64,000 nucleotides of DNA from positions 1 to 64,000 of the forward strand of contig NZ_FOZZ01000014.1 in assembly GCF_900116225.1 (NCBI RefSeq), given 5' to 3'. Position 1 is the first letter of the stretch, and every line of letters begins with the position of its first letter. Made by a program: the position numbers and the translations under genes. Below, in pieces: positions 52,351 to 62,507 of this stretch. Source of the stretch: Sphingobacterium wenxiniae (lineage in GTDB: Bacteria; Bacteroidota; Bacteroidia; Sphingobacteriales; Sphingobacteriaceae). The notes under the pieces are model-generated. The model worked only from the letters and a program-made list of their open reading frames with translations, had not been told where the DNA came from and made no database searches.

Positions 52351-55300
52351 GAACCTATTTGTCTACTATACGATTTGCTTTGTGCCTTTTGTGGACACTG
52401 CTTACTGTTGTTTGTGCACAAGCGCAAGTGCAGATTAATGCACATGTTGTTCCTCCATATCTCAGCAGGGTTACGGATTATGCCTCGCAGCCTCATTTGA
52501 TGGTGGTGACGCTAACGAATACTTCCACCTCGGAAGTACAGGTGCAACTGACGGCAAGGATTACCGGTGATAACGGTATTGCTGCTTGGGTAAAACCGGG
52601 CTATCGGAGTCCAAGCCCTATCGTCATCCAGCCGGGGCAGACCATTAACCTCAATGGTAATGATATTGCTTTTCTGTTTGATGTGAATAAAATAGACTAT
52701 ACCGGTATCAGCCGTGCAGATATGACAAGGGGATTGGGACTGCTGGAAGGAAGTTATACGCTCTGTATCCGAGCACTGCAATATCAGACCCTGCAACCCC
52801 TGAGCCCTGAGCAAACAGGTTGTACCACAATTCGGATAACGGACCTAGAGCCACCACGTATACTGACGCCTTATAATGAACAAAAGGTAGATACTAAGGG
52901 CGTGCAGGCACTTCCCATCACTTGGACAACTCCTCCGGGTTCTTCTCCATTTATACAGTATAAGCTTAAGATTGTGGAGATGGTTACGCCACGTAATCCG
53001 AACGATGCCATACAGTCTACGCGTGCACACTACGAAGAAACCTTGAACAGCAATATGCTGCTCTATGGGCCACAGTACCCGGCGCTGATCCCGGGTAGAA
53101 AATACGCAATGGTTGTGCAAGCGGTAGACCCTACGGGGATGTCTAATTTCCGCAACCGCGGGATTAGCGAGGTGATGTCTTTTACGTATATGGGCAACCT
53201 GTTGAAAGCTCCGCTGATTATTTCTCCGGAACATCAAGGTACTTTCAGCGGGCAACAACAGTTTGCGGTACAGTGGAATCCCATAGCTGAAGCACCTGCA
53301 CAAACAGAATACACCGTTAATTTCTATCACGGGGATCAAGCCGGAGGAAAAAATAAATCCATTCAGTCGTTACCTTTTTATTCGCATAAAGTCATCGGGG
53401 CAAGTGAGCTAATCTATGACTTTACGAAGATGCCGCTGCTTGAGCGCAATGAAAACTATCAAGTCGAAGTCATCGCTAAAGACCCCAATCAGCAAGCTCT
53501 TTTTGAAAATGAAGGCCGGAGTAATCTGGTTGATTTCTTATTTGATGCCAAGATACACCGCGATACCACAAAGATAAAAGGTAGGTTGGTATATCAATTC
53601 AAAGATGACCTAACGGGACAGGTTTATCCGATAGCAAATGAACGTGTATACCTAAGTAAGGTTTATGCAACGGTTTCAGATGATCCTAATGGATTGACAC
53701 AACCGAAGGAACTCAGTGGAAGTGCTGCTTCCTTCTTCAATAACGAAGAAGTATTTGGCGGGCAGTACGTGACCACCGATGCAGATGGCAATTTTGAGTT
53801 ACCTTGCTTTTTTACAGCATTAGATAGTGCGGGAGTTATTCCAACAGATAAATGGGATCAAAATCTGGTTCATGGCGGTGGTAGTTCCAATCGTCTGTTA
53901 AATCGATATGTAGAAAACCTGAAAGGTAAGGTTGGCGTATTCTATAAGATAGCGGTGCTTAATCCGCATTTTAAAGCCAGCTCGGAGCTCTATAACTTTA
54001 CTCCGGGTGGAGAAAGAGACTTGAGGCAGATTACTTTAGACGCGAATGCTTATTCGCTCAAAGTGAATGTGCGCGAAGTGTTTAATAACCTAAAAGGGGA
54101 TTATGTAGAGAATGCGACTGTTCGGATTTATAGAGAGCAGCAATACAAAGAAGAAGCACACTACGGCATACCGAAATATGAAGGTGATATTCTTTCAGAT
54201 GAACTATACGAAAAGGCTATAAAGGATGGCAAGGTATTGATTGCGGAAAGGAAGACACCTATACTTAATGACAAGAAAAATGCCAACGAGGCTTATGTAA
54301 CGTTTAATTCGTTGTTTAAGAACTTGCCATCGGATCCTTATAATTATAAGATCGTGCTGATGGATGGAGCTGTCGTGTTGAGGGAAACCTCGTTTAAGGA
54401 CATCTCGAATGGTCTTTCGACTTCTGCTACAGACAAGAACGTAAAGCTGAATAATATCCAGGCTGTTCAATATACCACAAATGCAACTGTGGTGAATGCG
54501 GTGAAGAACAGCCTGTCCGCCACCCCTAAGATCAGCACAACAGCAAATGTGAAAGGTGTGAATATGGCAATCAATACAACAAGCACGACAAAACAGGTGT
54601 CGGCTGCTAATCAGCCTGCTCTGACGGTTACGGCTAAAGGCACATCTGTATTTGGCACCGGTGTAACTCAGGGGGCGTATACGAAAGACAAGTGGGCAGA
54701 TTACCGTTATGACAAACAACCGGAAACGGCGTACCTGACGTTGGAAAAAGAATTGCATACGCCGCCGAGAACGAAACTGACAGGTACTTTAAAGTATGCT
54801 TATAAGAATAAACCGGGAATACCGGCACAGGCTTATGCCAATATGCCGTTGAAGCTGGTGGTATTCTATGATTATAGGGAAAAATCGACAACTGCATTAG
54901 GTGTAAGTAATTTGGGATACACGACTGGTGGTAGCTACTATGCATCGGTGAATAGACAATTGATTAATTTTGGTTACCAAAACTTTTTGAGTACCGCCAA
55001 GGTGGAGACGGCTATACAGGGCTCTTTTCTTGATGTTGGAGGGAAAGCGGCGGAAGACAATTACAAGGTCGTACAGACGGTTATGACAGATCAAGACGGG
55101 AACTTTGAGTTTGACTTCCCGAATGCCGATCCCACTGGTCAGTATATGGATGGCGTATATGGCACAGGTTATGGCGATTTAAGCTCATCTATGAACGTAG
55201 AGATCCGCCGGGTGTATCGACTTGTGCCGGATGTGCCTTATTATTGTGTGCCGGATGAAGCGATTGTCGTGCAGCCCTGGGAGAGTAAAGATGCAGGAAC

Positions 55301-58300
55301 GTATACTTCTTTTGTAAAAACACATCATATCCGGGTTCAGGTAAGTCGGGTCGATCGGGAAACCGATCCGCAGACAGCAAAACCTTTTGCCAATGTGCCT
55401 GTCAATCTGTATTTTGATGATGGATTTCAAAACCAGCAATATTTGCCTACAATTCCGGGACTGGATAAGAACATGAAGGCAAATGTCAATACGTCAGCAC
55501 CAAATTCAGGTTATAACAATACGGCAGCGCCATCCGCTCCTGCAGGTGGCTCATCAAGTACAGGTAAAGGATTAACCCTCTTATCCTATACGGCTAATAT
55601 AGGCGCTAATTATTCGGGAACGTTGCTGAGCAGCGGGGTGGTAGTACAGGCTGCCCAGCAAACAGTTCTCCATAGCTTATATTCACACTTGTTGATGCGC
55701 GAAGGACAACTTAGTGATGATCGCGGTATCATAGAGTTTAAAGATGTGGTGCGCCTGTCCTATATGAGCGGTCAAAAATCATTAAAATATCTTTTGGAGG
55801 CTGATGCGCGTGGACGAGAGAATGATGTTTCCTTCCATCAGGATTACTTCTTGCTGCAGAGTGCCCGTGCCAATCGTTATGTAAAAGACGATGTTCGAGG
55901 TATTGAGCCTGAATCTCGTACGCCGGATATTTTGTTCAATAAAGACCTGAATCCAGAAGAGGTGCAGCAGTACTTATTCCGGCTGGTGCCAAAATCTACA
56001 CTCATCCGTGGCCGTGTAACGGATAGTTACACGACCTTGGGAATAAAAGGTGTCAAGGTGAAAGCACGTGTTGCACTGAATGGAAAATCCTATCATAACA
56101 ATAATTATGATTTTCTGTTTGAAGAATGGGCCACTACTGATGAGAATGGATACTATTCTTTTCCGAATTTAGAGAAACGAATAGGTTCTTTTAATCCGGA
56201 TGCAATAAATAGTGGTACGGTTACAACGTCTAAAAAGAATGAGATCAGTATCGCTGCGCCGGGATATGAGCCGCAAACAGATAACATTGGTGTTTTAGAA
56301 CCGGGACTGTCCGGTAAGCAGATTGTTCGGAATTTTGCGCTTAATCCATTGGGCAGAGGTGCATTTGGCTATGTGATGGATGCAGAAACAGGCGAACCGG
56401 TCACGGCACGTGTCAAATTGAAAGTGAACGGGCGATGGGTTGATACGGAAGGAGCCTTACAAAAAGAAGTCGCGTTCAACTCGTCGCTCAATATCGTTGC
56501 GGGGCAGTTGGCTCAAACCAATTTTCAGGCGACAGTGAATCGAAGTGTGAACACCGGGAAAGCTATCAACATAGGAAATAGCGGTAGTAAGATTACGGCT
56601 ACCAAAAATCCGCAAGGCAAGGTAACAACTACGGTGACGGTAGCGGATAAGAAGGATTTGGGGGTTAACATCGTGGAAGCCGCTGTATTGTCGAATAGCA
56701 AGTATGGAGAAGATGTGCAGGTGCTGTATAGCGGTAGTGCAAAATCCAGCAATACCGCGTCTGCCACTTCCGGTTTTTCTTCTCAGGCATCCACCGACCT
56801 GTTGAACCTGAACCAATGGCAATTGATGCTACATTACCCTTATCAGCGGTTTGTTATCGACTTACCGACAAAGCCGGATTCTATCATGATCCTACCTTAC
56901 GATCCTGCCTATATGCCATTGACGGCAGCAGTGCATGCGAAGGAACCTAAAGCTAATCTTGGTGATTTCAAGTTGACACGACGCAAACATAAGATTAATG
57001 TCGTGGTAAAAACACGAGATGGCGCACGTATACCAAATGCAAAAGTATATATTGAAGGTGGGGGGGATGACTTTAAGCGAACCAACGGAAATGGAGAAGT
57101 TTTGTTTGAATTTGTTAATAACTCCACGTCAAACTTTAATATCTATGTTACCAATGATGATGTGCAGTTGCCGAAATCAAAAGCGGAGAAATCGGGTAAA
57201 GCGGATAATGTCGCTGATAGACAAACAATTGGTGTCGAAAAAATCGCTTTTATGCCGACCAGCCTCAATAACGTGACCAGTGTAGACAACCAGAAAGTCA
57301 AAACTGTAAACGTTACTGTGGATCGGGCCAATGTATTGAAAGGTAAGGTCTCCTTTGCTGATGATAATCAACCTGTTGAAGGTGCTGTGGTCTATTTAGA
57401 GCAGGGCACAGGAGCTAATTCAGAAAGTCAAGCCATTACTGATGCAAACGGTAATTATACTTTATTGATACCCGAACCTCGCCCCGTACGTGTACCACAA
57501 CTACAAAGAGGAGCTGCCGCCAAGGTGGCACAGAAGAACCCACAAATACAAGTGTCGGCAAGCTATAATGAACCTAATAGAACTTTTGTAGGTGTAAGTA
57601 GGAAAATCACCATCCAGCAGGAATCGCAAGTGGTTAATTTTGCAATCAATGAGATTAAAGACATAGACATCAGTCGTTTGTACGGTTTTGATGTGCGTAT
57701 CAAGAAACTGCAGGCGAGGGATGAGGGTTATCTGATCTCAGGAGATTTAATTAATATTCCTGAAAATGCGGATTTCAAAGGAAAACAATTGGATGGGCAG
57801 GAGTTCGCTTTGAGCTTTAAAGATGTTCAGGTGGGTAAGTCGGCTGCCGTTAATGCCAATAAAGTGCCGAAAGCTGTTCCCGTAGAGGAGAGAGTCAATC
57901 TGGTAGAAAAGAATGTGCGGATTTCAGCATTCAAATCTTTCCATGCAAAATTGGAGGGCCATGCGGAGTATATACAGCTGAGCAAGGGGAATACTGATAC
58001 CGCCGGTACAATTCGTGGTAAGGTTCGTTTGATTGATAACTCGTTTAATTTTCCGACGAGCTATATGACAATCAGTGGCCAGGATTTCTACTTGGGAAAA
58101 TACGCGCATAGCGGTTCCAATAAACAAGAAATAGAAGCTTTTCAATCAGGCGCTACAGCCGAGGTTGGGCACAAATACGCCATTACAAAAGACCAAGGGA
58201 AAGCGATAACGTTCAAATACCTGGGTTTTGATGGCGAGAGCGGTATATCCGGAGAAAGGGAATCCTTTGTTCAAAACGATAGTATTCATCTGTTCCTGAC

Positions 58301-60500
58301 CTTAAAACCAAAAATTCAAGGCGGCATTTCCCTAGCTTTAAATGCAGGGGAGGCGATTATTACAAAAGATAAGTTGCTGCCTGTGAAAGGCGATGGACCT
58401 TTAGAGTTCAAGTTGGAGCAATGGACAGTTATGAGTGAGTCCTGGTCGTTGGCGCCTAATTCAGGGGGTATTGTTCTGCGGAATAATAAAATCCTGACTG
58501 GCAAGACAGACCTTAACCTGAAGAAATTGTCCATCTTGTCAGAGACAAATGAGTTGGTATTCGATGAAACGGATGTTTCCAAACAAAATCTTACTGTTGG
58601 AGGACGGGCAAACCTTCCGTTAACCTTGGAGAAAGGAACAGAGGTGGTGTTTGCTTATGATCCGGATGTGGGGAACATACCGGGAAAAGGGCACTTTAAG
58701 TTCACGTTGAGGAACGATAAGGGTACGGCAGCAAGTATAGAGAAATTGCCGGGAATGACCAGAGCGGGGGATAAGATCATGATTGGCTATGTGTCCGTTT
58801 TGAGTAATAATGAGGAGGTCTTTGGTTTTAGCCAAAATGCGAAACCGATTACTATCCAAAGCCAGATGTCGTTTACGCCGGGTTCTTTCTTTAGTAAGGA
58901 AGAAGGTTTGGTCATGAACGGTACGATTAACCTGCACCTGCCGAAACTGATGGATGCGATCAACGGCTCCATTAGTTACTATGCTACGGATAGTGGGACA
59001 CCGAGGTTATCTATTGCGCCGTTGGAGTTTTCTTTTATTGGTGATGGAGGCACAAAGTTCAAAAGCATATCCGGTGCTGATGCGCAACTTTTTGGCGGTC
59101 GCGGCTTGGGTATAGCAGGTGAGATACAGATTCCGGGGTCAGACGCATCGCTGAAGGCTAATCTGGTCAGTATGGTAACATCGGGTGTTCAGAGTGCGGC
59201 GAAGCAGGTCGCAAATCAAGTCGCTGAGGAGGCGAAGGAATATGCCGAGGAAGTGATCTCACAAGCAGCAGACGCAGTGAAGAAACAGGCCGAAGTCGTC
59301 ATTGGTGAATATCGGAAGAAAGGGGAGGAATTTGCAGCAGAACTCTTAGATGAAGTCTTGAAGGACGAAACCGTCCGTAAGAGCCGTGAATTTATCGAAA
59401 ACAGCTTAAAAAGTGCAAATGATACCTATAATGAGATACTTAAATTAGGAGAGACAGGCAAGCAATATTACGATGCGCTTGCGGCAAAAATGCGGTTGGC
59501 CGGAGAAGGAATGAATGCCGTTAATACCATAATCGATGGTAATCCTATTGGTGGATTCCTGCAACTGAATGGCGTGCTGAAAGGAGCAGTAGGGATTGAT
59601 ATTGTCGATGCAGCTAAGCAGAAAACCAAACAAGTGGCCATGCAGGCGGTGAAGGCTCTCCAGGAAGAATTGCCGGTGGACAATCTTGCTGATGGTCTGG
59701 CGCAGAATGGCGGCGGTTTTAGTGGAGCTAAATTTGACTTTGATTTCAAGACAGGACGCGTGTTTGGAGCGCTAAGTATGCCGAAATTAGTGGCTGGAGC
59801 GGTTATTCTGAATAAGGTGGAGATGGAGATGCTGTTTGAACGCGAGGGATGGTACTTCTTCGCCGGAGCAGATCTTAATGTGCCGGCCGTTCCGCTGATA
59901 TTCCCTCTGGCTGTAGGTATCGGTATTGGTAACTACAATACGGTTACGCCACAGATGGAAGCAAAATTCACCAGTATGTCCTATGTGAAGAAGCTGCCAA
60001 AAGTATTTAAACAAAATGGTTTCCGTGGTTTCTTGTTTACAGGTCGGAAAGACATTATTCCTGAAACACGTTTTGGAGTTAATTTTGTTGTGGCAGATTT
60101 TGAAGTTGGTTTTGGTGCCGGATTTGATGCAAGGGTATATGGTAGCTTTAACAAACAAGAGCAAGAAGTTGGGATTGGTGCGATGTTGTTTGCCCATGCT
60201 TACGCCCGAATGGCAGTATTGGGAGGTGTATGTGGCGTAAGCGGTAGTGTAGATGCAGAAGTAGGCGTTAAGGCTACATTTAAGAATACAGGTGGAAAAC
60301 CGTCTATTAGCGCAACAGGTTGTTTTTCCGCAGCGATTGCTGCGCGTGTCTGGTGTGCTTTTATTGAGAAGGGTATCAATGTCTCGGTTATGGGGCAATT
60401 GACCTTGTGTGCCGGTTCAAGCTGTGCGAAAGAAGGTGTGGACTTTAAGTTTAGCCGAGGCAGCGGCTCGTGTAGTAAAGATCCTGATTTTGATTATTAA
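52347..60500 (+). CDS. Giant exported multidomain protein (2717 residues)
   Basis: It has a signal peptide of about 27 residues (ending VVCAQAQ). N-terminal immunoglobulin/fibronectin-like domains span about 28-400 (PPRILTPYNEQKVDTKGVQA; APLIISPEHQGTFSGQQQF). About six carboxypeptidase-regulatory-like modules lie near 410, 810, 1218, 1338, 1551 and 1663, with signatures such as TDADGNFELP, TDQDGNFEF, TDENGYYSFPNL and TDANGNYTLLIP. Beta-rich repeats run to about 2270, then an Ala/Glu coiled coil (about 2273-2405). A C-terminal domain with six cysteines (about 2620-2712) ends the protein. No secretion-system sorting domain of the type IX kind is visible. It overlaps the barrel gene by 4 nt. The N-terminal part may match the TANFOR-type domain of Bacteroidota surface proteins, but I cannot confirm that. 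Confidence 0.8.
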   Translation: MRTYLSTIRFALCLLWTLLTVVCAQAQVQINAHVVPPYLSRVTDYASQPHLMVVTLTNTSTSEVQVQLTARITGDNGIAAWVKPGYRSPSPIVIQPGQTINLNGNDIAFLFDVNKIDYTGISRADMTRGLGLLEGSYTLCIRALQYQTLQPLSPEQTGCTTIRITDLEPPRILTPYNEQKVDTKGVQALPITWTTPPGSSPFIQYKLKIVEMVTPRNPNDAIQSTRAHYEETLNSNMLLYGPQYPALIPGRKYAMVVQAVDPTGMSNFRNRGISEVMSFTYMGNLLKAPLIISPEHQGTFSGQQQFAVQWNPIAEAPAQTEYTVNFYHGDQAGGKNKSIQSLPFYSHKVIGASELIYDFTKMPLLERNENYQVEVIAKDPNQQALFENEGRSNLVDFLFDAKIHRDTTKIKGRLVYQFKDDLTGQVYPIANERVYLSKVYATVSDDPNGLTQPKELSGSAASFFNNEEVFGGQYVTTDADGNFELPCFFTALDSAGVIPTDKWDQNLVHGGGSSNRLLNRYVENLKGKVGVFYKIAVLNPHFKASSELYNFTPGGERDLRQITLDANAYSLKVNVREVFNNLKGDYVENATVRIYREQQYKEEAHYGIPKYEGDILSDELYEKAIKDGKVLIAERKTPILNDKKNANEAYVTFNSLFKNLPSDPYNYKIVLMDGAVVLRETSFKDISNGLSTSATDKNVKLNNIQAVQYTTNATVVNAVKNSLSATPKISTTANVKGVNMAINTTSTTKQVSAANQPALTVTAKGTSVFGTGVTQGAYTKDKWADYRYDKQPETAYLTLEKELHTPPRTKLTGTLKYAYKNKPGIPAQAYANMPLKLVVFYDYREKSTTALGVSNLGYTTGGSYYASVNRQLINFGYQNFLSTAKVETAIQGSFLDVGGKAAEDNYKVVQTVMTDQDGNFEFDFPNADPTGQYMDGVYGTGYGDLSSSMNVEIRRVYRLVPDVPYYCVPDEAIVVQPWESKDAGTYTSFVKTHHIRVQVSRVDRETDPQTAKPFANVPVNLYFDDGFQNQQYLPTIPGLDKNMKANVNTSAPNSGYNNTAAPSAPAGGSSSTGKGLTLLSYTANIGANYSGTLLSSGVVVQAAQQTVLHSLYSHLLMREGQLSDDRGIIEFKDVVRLSYMSGQKSLKYLLEADARGRENDVSFHQDYFLLQSARANRYVKDDVRGIEPESRTPDILFNKDLNPEEVQQYLFRLVPKSTLIRGRVTDSYTTLGIKGVKVKARVALNGKSYHNNNYDFLFEEWATTDENGYYSFPNLEKRIGSFNPDAINSGTVTTSKKNEISIAAPGYEPQTDNIGVLEPGLSGKQIVRNFALNPLGRGAFGYVMDAETGEPVTARVKLKVNGRWVDTEGALQKEVAFNSSLNIVAGQLAQTNFQATVNRSVNTGKAINIGNSGSKITATKNPQGKVTTTVTVADKKDLGVNIVEAAVLSNSKYGEDVQVLYSGSAKSSNTASATSGFSSQASTDLLNLNQWQLMLHYPYQRFVIDLPTKPDSIMILPYDPAYMPLTAAVHAKEPKANLGDFKLTRRKHKINVVVKTRDGARIPNAKVYIEGGGDDFKRTNGNGEVLFEFVNNSTSNFNIYVTNDDVQLPKSKAEKSGKADNVADRQTIGVEKIAFMPTSLNNVTSVDNQKVKTVNVTVDRANVLKGKVSFADDNQPVEGAVVYLEQGTGANSESQAITDANGNYTLLIPEPRPVRVPQLQRGAAAKVAQKNPQIQVSASYNEPNRTFVGVSRKITIQQESQVVNFAINEIKDIDISRLYGFDVRIKKLQARDEGYLISGDLINIPENADFKGKQLDGQEFALSFKDVQVGKSAAVNANKVPKAVPVEERVNLVEKNVRISAFKSFHAKLEGHAEYIQLSKGNTDTAGTIRGKVRLIDNSFNFPTSYMTISGQDFYLGKYAHSGSNKQEIEAFQSGATAEVGHKYAITKDQGKAITFKYLGFDGESGISGERESFVQNDSIHLFLTLKPKIQGGISLALNAGEAIITKDKLLPVKGDGPLEFKLEQWTVMSESWSLAPNSGGIVLRNNKILTGKTDLNLKKLSILSETNELVFDETDVSKQNLTVGGRANLPLTLEKGTEVVFAYDPDVGNIPGKGHFKFTLRNDKGTAASIEKLPGMTRAGDKIMIGYVSVLSNNEEVFGFSQNAKPITIQSQMSFTPGSFFSKEEGLVMNGTINLHLPKLMDAINGSISYYATDSGTPRLSIAPLEFSFIGDGGTKFKSISGADAQLFGGRGLGIAGEIQIPGSDASLKANLVSMVTSGVQSAAKQVANQVAEEAKEYAEEVISQAADAVKKQAEVVIGEYRKKGEEFAAELLDEVLKDETVRKSREFIENSLKSANDTYNEILKLGETGKQYYDALAAKMRLAGEGMNAVNTIIDGNPIGGFLQLNGVLKGAVGIDIVDAAKQKTKQVAMQAVKALQEELPVDNLADGLAQNGGGFSGAKFDFDFKTGRVFGALSMPKLVAGAVILNKVEMEMLFEREGWYFFAGADLNVPAVPLIFPLAVGIGIGNYNTVTPQMEAKFTSMSYVKKLPKVFKQNGFRGFLFTGRKDIIPETRFGVNFVVADFEVGFGAGFDARVYGSFNKQEQEVGIGAMLFAHAYARMAVLGGVCGVSGSVDAEVGVKATFKNTGGKPSISATGCFSAAIAARVWCAFIEKGINVSVMGQLTLCAGSSCAKEGVDFKFSRGSGSCSKDPDFDY

Positions 60501-60509
60501 TAGACGACT

Positions 60510-62480
60510 ATGAAACAGATAATATGGATACTATGCTTAGTACTGATAGGGGAAGTGCTATGGGCGCAGGAAGGTAAGGTACGTATGGTGGGTACACCTA
60601 ATGGTGTATATGTGGACGTAAAGGATATTACGTTCGCTAAGCAAGGTTATTGGGTATTGAGGAAAATGGAAAGAGAAACGGAATTCAGCCCGGTATTGCG
60701 GGTATATCCCGCGCAATCCGATATTGATGTGCAGAAACGGGTGAAGGATCATCTTTATTTATTCCCTGAATCTGGCGTCTTTAAGGATAGCTTAGCCATC
60801 TTACTGTGGGAAGCTTGGCAGGATCCGGTGAAGCAACCACAGTTCCTAAGTTTGGACATTCCGCAGATCAGTATTGGGTTTGGTCTGGGCTTTCTGGATA
60901 CGACAGCAGTGTTGGGAAAACAGTATACTTACCAAATTCAGACAGAGCAAGACGGTTATGAAGGGCAGTTGCTATATACACTTCCTAAAACGGAGTTTGC
61001 AGCTATGGAAACAGTGGAGATTGACCCGGGAGAAGCTTTTCCTATTTTGCGATTTCGCTCTCACGCAACAGATGCAGCCCCTCTTTTTGAGGTTTTTCGT
61101 AAAGAAAGGGGGACGGATACAGAGTTTAAGCAAGTGTACAGCACAAGAGGGATGAACACAACAGAACAAGGTGATTCTATTATTTATTTTATTCAGGATA
61201 CTACAGCTTTACAAACATTGCGCTATGATTATTATATACAAGGTAAAGATTTGTATGGAAATGTCGGAACTTCTTCGGATACGGTCTCTTTACAGGTGGG
61301 CGGAATGCGTAACGTTACCCGTGGATTTAATGTAAGGACTGCTGCGGTTGACAGGGGAATTAAAATTTATTGGGAGCCGCTTGAACAGCGCTATGCCTTG
61401 CAGAATATCTTGCTCTATCGCAGTGATAACTATGACAGTGATTTTACACTGTTGGCAACATTACCTGTTACGGATACAGTATATGTGGATCAAGATGTCA
61501 GAGGTGGTAAGAATTACTATTATCAGCTTGTTATGCAAGGTGAATCTACAGTTTCCTTTCCTACGGCACGTGTTTCGGGACTATACACGGGTATTGTCAA
61601 TCTCTTGCCACCGACACAGGTCAGCGTATACATGGAATCGGATTTTCCAACATTGAGCTGGCAACATGTGGATACAACGAATGTCGCGGGTTTTTATATC
61701 TACAGAAGTTTTGATAGTGATGGTGCGCTAAGGCAGATTAGTGATTTTATTCCCATTGAAAAAGATAGTGTCCGATTTACCTATCGTGATACTTCTGTTA
61801 CGATCGGAGATGTGCAGGGGTATTATGCTGTAACAGCGGTGTCATACACACAGTCATTGAGTCCGCTTTCAGAAGTAGTCAATCTGTCTATACCACCTAA
61901 TGTGAAAACAAAACTCGAAAGCCCTTATCAATTGCGATATATCTGGCAGGATAAAGAGCAGCTGTCCATTACTTGGATGGATATGGAGCAGAGAATTGCC
62001 GGGATAGATCGTTATGAGGTTTTTAGAAAGGGGGCTACGGATAGTGTATTTCCAGATGAGCCTATAGCCGTGGTGCAACTGAATGAGTATGTAGATACAT
62101 TGAGTACGGCAGGCAGCTATGAATATGCTGTACGGTTGGTTGTCGGGTCAAACACCTATAGTGCGTTGAGTACCCCGATGCGTGTTGAAAAGATACCCGA
62201 GAAGCCCTTAGCTCCGGCTAAACTGCGTTTATATGTGGCTGATGAAGGAGATGGGGTTATTTTGCAATGGGACGGTAGTTACGCGCCAATGGCAGGATAT
62301 CATATCTATAGAAGCAGTGGAGAGACACCGCCTGCTTTGCTAACAAAGCTTGAAGGAGAGGCTTTGGAGTATTTTGATAATGAGATTAAAAAAGGTATTA
62401 CATACTACTATTATGTAACGACGATCAATATGCAGGGAACGGAAAGTGAACTAAGCGAAGAGGTCGTATTTATCCCATGA
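60510..62480 (+). CDS. Secreted protein with fibronectin type III-like modules
   Basis: The 656-residue product has a signal peptide (ending VLWAQ near residue 20). About five fibronectin type III-like modules carry repeated words of the type (F/I)YRSxxx and YYYxV near the strand ends: ILLYRSDNYDSDFTLLA, GFYIYRSFDSDG, RYEVFRKGATDS and GYHIYRSSGE. It starts 9 nt after the giant gene and is the last gene of the operon. It probably binds or decorates the giant protein or a surface polymer; this is inferred only from context. Its stop codon lies in a long palindromic terminator. Confidence 0.85.
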   Translation: MKQIIWILCLVLIGEVLWAQEGKVRMVGTPNGVYVDVKDITFAKQGYWVLRKMERETEFSPVLRVYPAQSDIDVQKRVKDHLYLFPESGVFKDSLAILLWEAWQDPVKQPQFLSLDIPQISIGFGLGFLDTTAVLGKQYTYQIQTEQDGYEGQLLYTLPKTEFAAMETVEIDPGEAFPILRFRSHATDAAPLFEVFRKERGTDTEFKQVYSTRGMNTTEQGDSIIYFIQDTTALQTLRYDYYIQGKDLYGNVGTSSDTVSLQVGGMRNVTRGFNVRTAAVDRGIKIYWEPLEQRYALQNILLYRSDNYDSDFTLLATLPVTDTVYVDQDVRGGKNYYYQLVMQGESTVSFPTARVSGLYTGIVNLLPPTQVSVYMESDFPTLSWQHVDTTNVAGFYIYRSFDSDGALRQISDFIPIEKDSVRFTYRDTSVTIGDVQGYYAVTAVSYTQSLSPLSEVVNLSIPPNVKTKLESPYQLRYIWQDKEQLSITWMDMEQRIAGIDRYEVFRKGATDSVFPDEPIAVVQLNEYVDTLSTAGSYEYAVRLVVGSNTYSALSTPMRVEKIPEKPLAPAKLRLYVADEGDGVILQWDGSYAPMAGYHIYRSSGETPPALLTKLEGEALEYFDNEIKKGITYYYYVTTINMQGTESELSEEVVFIP

Positions 62481-62502
62481 TTTTAGAAAATCATGGGATA
62501 AA
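62469..62502. terminator. 34-bp palindrome, two-way terminator
   Basis: The arms 62469-62484 (tttatcccatgatttt) and 62487-62502 are exact complements with a 2-nt loop. The TGA of the fibronectin-like gene (62478-62480) lies inside the stem. It closes the giant-protein operon and the convergent thioesterase gene. Confidence 0.9.
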
Positions 62503-62507
62503 CTAAA

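Noticed and set aside
59787..60398. Long minus-strand frame of 203 codons inside the giant gene
   Set aside because: It is a shadow frame with abnormal composition (Cys, His and Thr rich), no promoter, and lies opposite a well-supported gene.
52347..60500. The giant protein as a Tc-type or Rhs-type toxin
   Set aside because: No RHS/YD repeats, no core-DPxGR-type motif and no toxin tip were seen; the modules are regulatory-like and fibronectin-like beta domains.
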